Positions 1 to 45,839 of a stretch of DNA of 64,000 nucleotides are shown in pieces. The notes below the pieces were generated by a model. It searched no databases, was not told the origin of the DNA, and saw only the letters and a program-made list of their open reading frames with translations. Source of the DNA: Uranotaenia lowii (taxonomy: Eukaryota > Arthropoda > Insecta > Diptera > Culicidae). The first letter of the stretch is position 1, and each line of letters begins with the position of its first letter. The translations under genes were made by a program, and so were the position numbers. The stretch is from positions 56,245,217-56,309,216 of the forward strand of contig NC_073691.1 of NCBI RefSeq assembly GCF_029784155.1, written 5' to 3'.

Positions 1-1497
1 AATATCGGAAAATCTCTCGAAAATCATTTCGCAAAAGTTCTCTCGGAATGCTTCAACAATATTTTAGGAACCTACCATGAATGTCTCAAGACAGCTAGAG
101 TTATCCCAATATTTAAATCTGGAGATACTCTCGATGTAAATAACTACCGCCCCATATCATCTTTAAGCATTTTTAGTAAGGTTTTTGAAAAGCTTTTTAA
201 TAACCAGAACGAACAGCTTTCTGAACGAAAATAACGTTTTCTACAATCTTCAATATGGGTTTAAATCTGGAACAAGTACGCTTATAGCCATCTGCGAATT
301 GCTGGACTCTGTAATTGAAAAAATGGATGCCAAAAAAATCGTGGGTGAACTCTTTCTAGTCCTTCAGAAGGCCTTCGACACTCTTAATCATGGTATATTA
401 CTGAAAAAATTGGAGTGTTATGGCATAATAGGCCAAGCCAACGACTTTATACGCAGCTACTTGGCTAACAGCAAACAATTTGGCATCTTAGGTGAGGCAA
501 AGAGCTCTCTAGAGAGCTTGGAAGTTGGTGTCCCACAAGGCAGCAATATAGGACCTTTACTGTTTTTACTATACTTCAATGATCTCAGCAAATTACCGCT
601 ACGTGGTATACCTCATCTATTTGCTAATGATACAGCTTTATTTTATCCTAAAAACTGTCCAAATGCTGTTATAATCGACATGGAAGAAGATTTAAAACTC
701 CTTTACAAATATTTTTCAGCGAACCTCCTGCCTGACCCTCAATCTTGCTAAAACGAAGTACATGATTTTTCACTCTCCGAGGAAAAAAACGAACTTAATT
801 CTAGACGAAACTCTGTCATGGCTCTGCCACATTGAACAACTTAAAAAAAAATTCATTCCTGAGCGGAGTCTTATGGAGGGTGAAAGCTTTTGTTTTATGT
901 CATATTTTACTTGAGTTTTACTTTGCGTTTGTATACTACCGTTTATACTATTTAATAGCTGTTTGGGGCAGAGCGTCGTTATCCCTTGTTTCTCGTCTAC
1001 AAACCCTTCAAAACCATTGTCTGAAAACCATATTCAATTTTCCTTTTGACTTTCCAACCAATTTAATTTATTCTAATCGCTCTCACAATTTATTACCTTT
1101 TTCCATACTTTGTGATCTTCAAACTATAACCTATGTTTTTGATAACTTAAACTCTTCAAACAATAATCAAAACTTAAGATTCAATGCGGGTTACAATACT
1201 CGTCAATTTCACCATTGGATGCGCAGTACAAGTTCAACTAATTTTGGCCAACGTCGAATTTCCTTCATTGGTCCAACAAAATTCAACAGCCTTCCTGAAG
1301 AAATTAAAAACAGGTCCAATAGAAATATTTTTAAGATCAAACTTATGCAGTACTACAAAGATAACCTAAGCCGACGATCAACCAACCACTTATTTCAGTC
1401 TTTGTTTTTAATTTTTTTTAGCGATAAATTTAGTTTAAATTATGCAGTTTTAGTCGTAATCTTAGTTACTCTTTTTATATGTAAAAAATTTTTCTAA
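1..1497 (+). pseudogene. Decayed non-LTR retrotransposon reverse transcriptase (CR1/Jockey-type), 5' end cut by the window
   Basis: Seen: conceptual translation in shifting frames gives a reverse transcriptase. A fingers region (NNYRPIS near 140-160) is followed by LVLQKAFDTLNHG, then VGVPQGSNIGPLLFLLYFNDL, then FANDTALF where an active enzyme has (F/Y)ADD. A thumb/C-terminal part (LQTLQNHCLKTIFNFP, FNSLPEEIKN) follows to 1497. The reading frame breaks at about 185-235, 735-830 and elsewhere, and the second catalytic aspartate is replaced by Asn. Known: these motifs are typical of LINE ORF2 in the CR1/Jockey group. Inferred: a dead 5'-truncated copy lying upstream of Men, with no host role. 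The exact clade is uncertain. Confidence 0.85.
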
Positions 1498-1715
1498 ATC
1501 TTAGATTTTTCATTAGATCAATAATGGATCTCTTTAAAGGAATATTCTTCCACTTAGATTCATTTCAAACAAATATTATTATATTTTCTCATTACATGCT
1601 GCACTGGGTAAGGTATAGGACTGGCAAGCCGAGATGAGATGTTGCAGTGAGTTCGATTTTCGCTTTATTTTTTTTAGGGATGAATTTTTGTTTTAAATTC
1701 ATTATTTGAAACGGA

Positions 1716-1830
1716 CAGGGATGAATTATTCAATAGGATGAAAATCCCATAAAACGTTTTTCTTGTTTCGCTCGGATGTAGTGGCCATGCATAATTTTGC
1801 TTGGAAGCTCGTGTCTTTACACCAGTAGTG
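1716..1830. repeat. Dispersed repeat, copy 1 (partner at 21250-21372)
   Basis: About 110 bp here, including AAAATCCCATAAAA, TGTAGTGG.CATGCAT and CCAGTAGTGCTTTT, recur in the same order and orientation at 21250-21372 with roughly four of five bases identical by eye. No coding potential or terminal repeats were recognised. Confidence 0.6.
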
Positions 1831-2299
1831 CTTTTCCAGTGCATGAGTGTAGAAACGTTTTTTTTAATCAGAAGAGTAATTCGGTGTACGAGGGTGATCA
1901 GAACCCGAATTATCTCGCTCCTTCGTTTCACTTTATCGCCATTTCGTTTCCTCGCAGACCAAGAAACTGAAGTAAAAATTCTTATCGGTATCATTTGGAC
2001 AGCACATCTACAATGCTATTCGGAACAAAAGCAACGCATGTTAACACAACTGTTATTTCTGTTTTGCTTAAAATGTAATAAAGAAGGAAGATCAATATCC
2101 AGCTAAGGTCTAAAAAGACATCAACTCTTTTAACACGCACCACTAAATATTCACCGACAGCCAATTCTGTGGCTTAACTCTGTGCGATGCTATTATTTCC
2201 AACAACACTGTATGATTAGAGTATTGAAAATGAGTTTTGGAGTTCATTTTAAAAAGTATTTGCATTTTTCTATTTTCAAATCTTCAAACTTTGAACACT

Positions 2300-2941
2300 T
2301 ATCGTATCACTTCCACCGCAAATGTGCACGTCCTGTTTAATGATCAAGATCCTCACCTCCGTAGCGTGTCATAACCCAAATGAACTTGGCCGTGAAACGT
2401 AGTAGGCAGATCATCAACTACGCTAGCGGAAAAGTTCGCGAGTCAGCTCACGTCGCTACGTCATCGTTCACGTTGTTCTACCAACTACACCGATGTATTC
2501 CTAGCTGTACAATCACGATGCATCATTCTCGACAGAAGTACGCGATGTAACGCGAACGTGATCGACCGGAGACGACTTTCGTCTGGTCGCATGGTTTAAT
2601 CTGTAGACTGATAGCAGGACTATCAGCTACTCTAGTCGATGAAGCCCGGAGAAAGCAGCGTGTTCAGCGTGTCACGACATACCCGCGTCTTATCAATCAG
2701 CTGTTCATAACGTTTCGTGGTTTAATCTTTTGGGCCTTGGGCCGTAGGAAGCGATCGCTGAATTTAAAACCGGCCTGCTGCCGGAGAAATCAGTTCAGTT
2801 CTGGCTGCAAAGTGATCCTAGAAGGACTCTCCTACCTCGCTTTTCCTGTTTGCAGGAAGTGAAAGTTACGTTGATCGTAACTGAAACACAATTGTCGAAA
2901 GAGAAACCGGTGAAAGTTCGCGGAAGAACCTTTTCGAGAAG
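2300..2941 (+). promoter_or_regulatory. Men: Promoter and 5' UTR region of Men
   Basis: This stretch is clearly richer in G, C and CpG than the surrounding AT-rich DNA and ends directly at the Men start codon. Two overlapping arthropod initiator-like TCAGTT elements lie at 2790-2795 and 2795-2800, about 145 bp before the ATG. No TATA box was recognised at the expected distance. The initiator assignment is inference from consensus only. Confidence 0.5.
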
Positions 2942-38816
<35,875 letters not shown>

Positions 38817-39490
38817 ATCTGTCCGCTGGTCGGCCGTTCGCTCACCACATCACATACACTATTGTATATTTAACCCCCTTTCTACGTGTATATTCGATTC
38901 AACGTGTCTTTCATCAAAGGATGTATTTTTGTGTATAGAAAAAAGAAGGATTTTACGCGGGTTTCAGTTGTAAAATTATCGGTAAATTAAGCAACCGGTG
39001 TTCGAAGTATTTCAAAAGCTTTCGAAAAAAACGAACACGTTCTGTGTTAGATATTGGTCAGCTCATCCAATGACCAATTTGTGTTTTTCCTAGTTTTAAG
39101 TTATTATCATTTTATTATTTCATTTAGTCCAAAGTTGCGTTTACAGGCACCAAATTTTTCAGTGTTCACACGACATGCTTGAAATGGAACCATTTGTTTT
39201 GCATCGCCCGTTTTACTACATTCACAACAAGCAAACTCTAGAGGAAGCATGTAATTTATTCAAACCACTAACGTGTAAGAAAAACAAACGCTAAAAGATT
39301 ACCGTTGATGATTACTGATCAGAAGTGCAACAAGTGTTATCAACGGCTAGCTGATTATGGTACTACAAATTATTAAACAAAATATATTTAAATTTTAAGT
39401 GGCTATAGAGTTGGTAAATCGATCTGTTTTAACTTCATAATCCGAATTCTAATTTTCCTCTTTTTTTTTGGTCATACGTTCGACAAAGAA
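38817..39490. other. Men 3' flank, no further gene seen
   Basis: 3' UTR and intergenic AT-rich DNA. No AATAAA was spotted; a variant ATTAAA lies at about 39372-39377 and is only a weak poly(A) candidate. Confidence 0.35.
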
Positions 39491-39513
39491 AGGGTACTCA
39501 GAGTATACCTCAA

Positions 39514-42500
39514 GTGACCACATACAACGATGGAACTGCCGAAACGCCAAATGCTGTTGCATTCCAATTCTCGACATTCTTTCAGAGTGTTCTTAGCACT
39601 AACTCACCACCTTTATGCGAATCATACCTAAGTAGCTTGCCGAATCGTGACTTCAACCTTCCTCTGCTGAATTTCTCCTCAAACGACGTCTTCCGGGAGC
39701 TGTCTACGTTAGATGAAACAAAAGGACCTGGACCAGATGGCATTCCTCCAATTCTTTTTTTTTTTTTTGTATGGGTTTATGAGCTACCTGGCTGACCCGG
39801 AAAGGAAAAACAGATCGGGGGACAGAAGAGGAAAATTTATATGAGAGTAGAATAGCTTAGAGTAGGATAGCGGCAACAGAGCCCGAGAGTTCTGAAGCAC
39901 CAGTTTAGGGAAGCGTTAAGATAGTGCTCGACGGACTGGGACAATTGGGCCCTACATGAGCTTCGAGTTAACCCAACCTCCAATTCAACCGAGCAGTAAC
40001 AGTATGGTAGCAAAAGTTATCATATGCTAACGTCTCAATATCATTGTCAGAAGGGTTCACTATCTTACCGTAGTTGAGTTATCCCTACCTGTCACCTAAA
40101 CTTACTCGATTTAATGAATTTATGATCGTTTTTAATCGAGATTAACATAGATTGACTAATAAAACATATTCTCGAATTCAGAACAAAACATCTAAATAAT
40201 AAGCTATCTCTCAATGCAGCAATTATAGAGTTTCGCTAAACACAAATATTAATTGTACCAAATTTTTGGAAAATCATAAAATAAAATAGAGATACAATTA
40301 TGAATTGCATGATCAATACCATTTGTACTATCATTGATTTATCAAAACAATAGGATTTAAACCATAATGCAAATGGCGATTCCGTTCTTCTAAAACCTCA
40401 TTGCTAATTTCGAACAACTTTTCAAAACAACCTTCCTCGATCTTTGGTTTAGTTAAAATGAATGTCAATATTTAAAACCCCGATATTATTTTCATGGACG
40501 AGGAGGTTCTTGTTTATCAAAATCATACCTTCTATCTTCTACATCCTTATTTGAATTTCAAACCTAATCAAGCTATAGATCGAACTACAAAAAAAAGTAT
40601 AAAAACGAGAAAGAACTAGATTCAGATGGACTGGGTAATTAAACATGTTTCCTAATGTGTGATTCCTTAGGAATTCAAAATAAATACGAGGCTACCCTGT
40701 AATTATATTAACAACTTGGATACCATAAAACAGAATTTCTAATTGTCTATCACTCCAACTTTTGTATTAATTTTACGTTATACAAAGAATAAAATAAATA
40801 GCATGATTGAATTCATAATCGGACCATACTGCTAATGACAATGCTGTTCTTCTAAAATCTCGAACTCTTAACAACTTCTCAGAACAACTTTCCTCATTGT
40901 TTCGGGTGAAATAAATTACACTCCTATTTATAAACCTCCAATATTATTTTTCTGGACTATAATCTACCTTTTACTTCATCATTTGAATTTCACACCTAAT
41001 AAAAATTAGGCAAATCTATCAAAAAGTATTGAAACGAAAAGGAATTATTCTTGACAGGAAACTGTCTAAACAGTATCTTGATCCAATTAGCCTCTAGTTC
41101 TTGTAAAATGCTTGATTTAAGAATGAGCCTTCGAAATTCATAAACCACAAATGCACACTTACTAGAGCATTGGGGAGAAGAATACTATTACTTTATCTTG
41201 CCTAGTAGCACATTAAACATTGAATACCTAACCATGTGCCAATTGTTAACATCCTCATCCAACTAATTCTTGTACAATTAAATTGCCTATCTTTTTTAAT
41301 GTCTTTATTATAGAGATTTTCAGCTTTCAGCTGATTCATCTCATTGCCTATCTAATTTTGGCAGTTATCATTCATTTACAATACTGTCTATTCTAATCTA
41401 ACTTGCGCATGGTGGAAAAGTGGAAATATCAACATTTAAACTGCTAATTGTGATACATATTTCCACTGCGCAATGCTGTTGTTGTCCAACGGAAGGGAGG
41501 GCAAGTGTTTCAACTCCCATTCACCTTATCAACATGGATCATCAAAGAAAAAGTATACGATATTGAACCACCTTTTAATTTACTTTCTATGATCTCATAT
41601 CGAATAAGGCTACGTGCAACCGCCCTTTCAGGTTTATGTTAGTTTAGTCTGTTTCCAAACCGTCAACTTCCATAAACACAGTAATGCACGCCGTCGCCGT
41701 GACCCATTACAGCCTAGGGTACGGGTCTACGTTAGATGAAACAAAAGGACCTGGACCAGATGGCATTCCTCCAATTCTGATTAAGATATGCGCCGATCCG
41801 TTATCCGTACCTATTTCGATTATCTTTAACCAATCGTTAACGGAAGGTACTTTTCCCACCGCATGGAAAATCGCATCGATCACTCCAATCCTCAAATCCG
41901 GCGACTTGCATCGAGGGGAAAACTACCGAGGGATTTCAATTCTAAGCTGTTTGCCTAAGGTATTCGAGAGCCTCGTTTATGACGTACTTTATCAATCGGT
42001 GCATCACTGTATTTCTGAAGATCAACATGGATTCATGAAACGTAGATCTACGACCACCAATCTTATGACGTACGTTTCAAAATTAGTTCCTAGGCTGGAT
42101 AAACGTCAACAAGTCGATACAGTTTATGTAGACTTGAGCAAGGCTTTTGATAGAGTACCGCACACATGGATCAAATGGATCAACTCTTATCTCGTAGACC
42201 GAACTGCTTACGTACGACTAAACAATGTGAATTCGACGCCTTTTCGAATCACTTCTGGAGTTCCACAAGGAAGTCATCTGGGACTTTTGATCTTCGTTCT
42301 TTTTATCAACGATCTATGCGCTATCATTGAATCGGAGAAATTATTGTACGCCGACGATCTAAAAATTTTTTCGTACCATAGCTTCACTAGTTGACTGCTG
42401 TGCTCTCCAAAAAGACATCGATTCAGTTCTAACGTGGTGTCATCAGAATGGTATGGCTCCTAATATTTCCAAATGTAGTGTCATATCTTTTACTCGTAAA

Positions 42501-43160
42501 CGTCAACCTTTGAACTTCGAGTACAAAATGTCATCGACTACTTTAAGCCGCAATTCCATCGTCAAGGACCTTGGCATAATGTTGAACACCAAGCTCACTT
42601 TCTCGCAGCATATCTCGACTACAACAGCTAAGGGCTTCGCGGTTCTTGGCTTCAAACGACGAAACACGCAATTCTTCAACGACTACTACAGCCTAAAAGC
42701 ACTTTATTGTGCTCTTGTACGCAGCATTGTCGAATACGGAGTGCAAATCTGGGCTCCATACCAAGTTGTACAGGCAAATCGGATCGAAAGAGAACAACGA
42801 TGCTTCCTCAGATACGCTCTGCGCCAGATACCATGGAACGACGCCACGAACCTCCCGCCCTACGAAGAGCGCTTCTTGCTGCTGAATCTACCGACGCTGG
42901 CATCAAGGCGCATTCTTCTACAACGGCTCTTTTTCTTTGATATTCTACAGAATAATGTGGACTGTCCAGAATTGTTGTCGTTACTTCCGTTTAACGCTCC
43001 TGTAAGATTAACTCGAACGCAGGAATTCCTCAGACTTACTACTAGACGAACCCGATACGGAAAAAACAACCCTTTGGATACATGTTGTGCTCGTTTCAAT
43101 GAAATAGTTAGTAACTTTGATTTTAATATTCCTAAGGCTGTGTATTGTAGAATAAGATAG
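39514..43160 (+). pseudogene. LINE ORF2 reverse transcriptase, split and frameshifted
   Basis: From FRELSTLDETKGPGPDGIPP (39.7 kb, repeated at 41.7 kb by the target duplication) the frame gives TPILKSGD, NYRGISIL, EDQHGFMKRRST, VYVDLSKAFDRVPH, SGVPQGSHLG and LLYADDLKIF, then a C-terminal region to 43160. YADD is intact. Defects: the 1.97-kb insertion; a net one-base shift in a T-run near 42368-42373 that moves the downstream part (from about 42380) into another frame; and about 10 residues missing after RVPH compared with related enzymes. Otherwise it is well preserved, so it is young. Jockey/CR1-group membership is inferred from motif spacing. Confidence 0.85.
39756..41724 (-). mobile_element. 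1.97-kb non-coding retro-insert with poly(A) and a 54-bp target duplication
   Basis: It begins on the plus strand with 13 or so T residues directly after target sequence and ends at 41724. The 54 bases at 39702-39755 are repeated without change at 41725-41778, and the host LINE frame resumes after the second copy. On the minus strand it is therefore a sequence starting CCGTACCCTAGGCTG and ending ATAAACCCATAC plus poly(A). No ORF above 60 codons lies in its body (39796-41683). Two blocks inside (about 40370-40500 and 40830-40960, TCTTCTAAAA..CTC / TTCCTC / AATATTATTTT) are diverged copies of each other. Likely mobilised by LINE-type target-primed reverse transcription; source unknown. Confidence 0.8.
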
Positions 43161-43184
43161 TATCTTTTTGTAATGTGTAAACAT

Positions 43185-43962
43185 TAGACTGCCCCAAATT
43201 TGTATGGGAATTTCAAAACCTGTGAAATGTTATGCGCTGCAGGCTGAAATTGATGCTAGTCCTAGTACAAGATCTCATGCCAAATTTGGGCCAGATCGGA
43301 TCACGGGAAGGGGTCGCTCAACGAGCCTGAAGTTTGTATGGGATTTCGAGACATTTTGTTTGGGAGAAACATGAAAAACCAGTTTTTCATCAATAACTTT
43401 GGTTACCGTCGGCCGATTTCTTTCAAAAATGGTTTTTGTTAAAGCCTAAATTATGAAAAATATTTTATCCGAAGACTGCATTTCAATTAGAGTTAAGTTA
43501 AGAAAGTTATTAGGCTTCAAAAATGAGCTAACTTTTTAAAGGATGGTATTCATCACTGTTAATGAGTCGAGGCGGTCGAACATATTGACGCCTCATTAAC
43601 AGTGCTGAATACCACCGTTAAAAAAGTTACCTCATTTTTGAAGTCTAATAACTTTTTTATCTTAACTGGAATCGAAATGCAGTCTTCGGATAAAATATTT
43701 GTCATAGTTTAGGCTTCTAGAAAACTCGTTTTTGAAAGAAATCGGCAGACGGAAACCAAAATTATTGTTGAAAAACTGGTTTTTCATGTTTCTCCCGAAC
43801 AAAATGTCTCGAAATCCCATACAAACTTCAGGCTTGTTGAGCGACCCCTTCCCGTGATCCGATCTGGCCCAAATTTGGCACGAGATCTTGTACTAGGTCA
43901 AGGATCAATTTTAGCCTGCAGCCCATAACATTTTCAAAAGTCGGGTCATTTGGGGCACTCTA
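43185..43962. mobile_element. 778-bp foldback MITE with 8-bp target duplication
   Basis: Ends TAGACTGCCCCAAAT and ATTTGGGGCACTCTA (one mismatch), flanked by GTAAACAT at 43177-43184 and 43963-43970. The two arms of about 370 bp are inverted copies almost to the centre (CACTGTTAATGAGTCGAGGC near 43553 against GCCTCATTAACAGTG near 43590), so the element can form one very long hairpin. No ORF. Confidence 0.95.
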
Positions 43963-44013
43963 GTAAACATCTCTAAATGTCTGCAAAGACTAAATAAATA
44001 AATAATTAAATAA

Positions 44014-44305
44014 TGAAAGTTCAAATTAAAACGAATACACAGGAATCTAATTTTTCTTAACTCAACTCAAGGTCTAACCTCTTCTTCTCTTCACGGATTG
44101 TATTTCAAGGCACGGCAAGCGATTGCGACTTCCTAGTCTGCTACTCTAGGCTTGTGAGTATAATAGGATGACTTATGGGGTATACCGTCCAGTGTTCCGA
44201 AAATCGTTCATTTCCAATGAATGTCACTGATTACAATTCGCACGCAACTGAAGGTTCTTGTTGTTATTTGTCCCATCGATTGCTACGATAAGACAAATCT
44301 CAACA
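44014..44305 (-). repeat. Copia-type LTR (solo or partial), about 292 bp
   Basis: Read on the minus strand it starts TGTTGAGATTTGTC and ends CTTTCA (TG...CA). It contains a TATA-like CTATTATACTC and the LTR-like GCCTAGAGTAGCAGACTAGG. Its first 45 bases match LTR starts at 45184 (plus strand), 55722 and 63322 (minus strand). No flanking 5-bp duplication is evident. Confidence 0.6.
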
Positions 44306-45183
44306 AAGCCTTCAAGGACAATGAACCAGGAACTATTGGGAGGTCATCGAGGCAGGAACCAGAGCCTCTGGAAGGTCGTCGATGCAAAACCATACGGAGG
44401 TCATTGAGCCGGGACCACTGGAAGGTTGGCGAGCCGAACACCATGGAAAGTTGTCGGACCAGGACCCAACCGGAAGATTGTCGAACCGGGAAGCCAGGTG
44501 GAGGTCGATAAGTAAGGAAACACGGAAGGTCGTTCGATCATCCTTAGAAGGTCGGCGAGTCGAGAGCCAGCGGAAGGTCTTCGTGCCGTTGGTGAGGCGT
44601 CGGGCCAAAATAAGAGCGTCGAGCCGGAACAATTGAATTGACAGAGCCACTGAGAGGTCGTCGGACAACGAAGTAGTCATCGGGCCAGATTCACTGATAG
44701 ATCGTCGCACAGAAAGCCATAGACGGTTGGTGGCCGTTATCATAGAACGTCGTCAAGTCAGGAACTAGGTGGTGGTCGTCGGGCCAGGAGCAACTGGATG
44801 ACTTACAATCGGGGTACCACGGAAGGTCGTCAAGCCGGTGCCATGGAAGACCGTTGGACTGGAAAGCCAAGTGAAGGTTTTCGATTCGGACCACAAGAAG
44901 CGTCATGCCTCAGGAAAGGCCGTCGAGGCGGAAGGGAAGCTTCGAGGCGCAGGAAGAACGCCGACGACCTCCCAATGTCTCTGGTCATTGGGAGGTCGTC
45001 GGACCAGAAACCACTGGAGATCGTCGTGCCAGATTCCGGTGGAGATCGTCGAACTGGTGCCATGGAAGGTCATCGAGTTGCAAGATCATGTTACGGTGCG
45101 TGAGTTGAAAACGAATAGAGCCATCTCCAGGAGGAGCCGCCGCAGGCAGTAAGGAGACTGCGATTGTGTATGTTGAGGAGGAG
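44306..45183 (+). repeat. Degenerate minisatellite (about 25-bp unit) ending in a polypurine tract
   Basis: The motif GGAAGGTCGTCGAGCCGGGAC, with changes, recurs more than a dozen times at spacings of about 24-28 bp in the best-preserved parts (44330-44600 and 44800-45090). The segment ends TTGAGGAGGAG immediately before TGTTAAGATTTGTC, the polypurine-tract/LTR junction of a copia element, so the array lies in or next to the 3' internal region of a plus-strand copy. Overlapping ORFs on several frames are products of the repeat. Confidence 0.75.
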
Positions 45184-45215
45184 TGTTAAGATTTGTCTCA
45201 TCGTAGCAATCGGCC
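45184..45215 (+). repeat. Start of a copia-type 3' LTR, truncated
   Basis: TGTTAAGATTTGTCTCATCG and TAGCAATCGG match the LTR starts elsewhere in the window and follow a polypurine tract. The match is lost after about 31 bases. Confidence 0.6.
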
Positions 45216-45274
45216 TTCTGGACAAAACTTCGGCTTAGGTGCAGCTTCTTCTTAGCCAGGTTGAAGGCCCCAAC

Positions 45275-45408
45275 TACGCGGCTGTGATTTTTGGTGTTGT
45301 ACGGAATACTTTTTCCTTCACTTCTGGGCTTCCGGGCTGCCAGAGATCCTTGTTCTCGTGATGAATGCGCAAGATTTTATCTCGCACGAGCTGTTCTTTC
45401 GACTCCAT
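45275..45408 (-). pseudogene. N-terminal fragment of a transposase-like protein
   Basis: On the minus strand ATG at 45408 opens MESKEQLVRDKILRIHHENK and a stop follows after 44 codons. The start resembles N-termini of some Tc1/mariner transposases, but the fragment is too short for a firm family call. Confidence 0.3.
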
Positions 45409-45839
45409 TTTCGCGAGTTTTTATCACAGGACTTTAAAACTGGAACTTTAAAGGATGTAAACAATGCACTATGAAATAAATTCACCCAAATTTTCATTAA
45501 ATTCTACCCAACGGTTAGAACAATTTCATAGTGTGGCAATTTCATCGTGGCCACCCTTTACAACACATGAAGAAGACGGAGCCTTGTTGGAAGTGTGTTG
45601 TACCGGATATCGGGATTTGTGCATCGATTTTAGGTAGCAACTCAATATGATCAATAGGAGATATGGAGGTTTTCGGACTGTTGATAGATAAATTGGTCGA
45701 AACGTCATTTAAAAATTCAAAAAATATTTTAGTTTTTGTATAACGATATCAACTTAACTATATTCAATCATCATGAGCGCAGACACACACTCATATCACA
45801 GGTTGAAGGTACCTTGAAGACTCAAACATCTAAGACGTC
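45409..45839. other. Intergenic, 3' of the LRR gene: no feature seen
   Basis: AT-rich. No clear minus-strand AATAAA was found just downstream of the LRR stop codon. Confidence 0.3.

Larger units (their letters stand above)
39491..44013 (+). mobile_element. Non-LTR retrotransposon (5'-truncated LINE) carrying two nested insertions
   Basis: The coding part lies at about 39514-39755 and 41779-43160 and the 3' tail ends in ATAAATAAATAATTAAATAA. The reading continues exactly across the inserted block at 39756-41724, and the 3' tail is interrupted by the foldback MITE at 43185-43962. The 5' edge near 39490 is approximate because the endonuclease domain is missing. Confidence 0.85.

Noticed and set aside
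44221..45152. Several overlapping ORFs of 60-136 codons on both strands
   Set aside because: They arise from the repeat unit of the minisatellite; several frames are open at once and encode only Arg/Gly/Glu-rich repeats.
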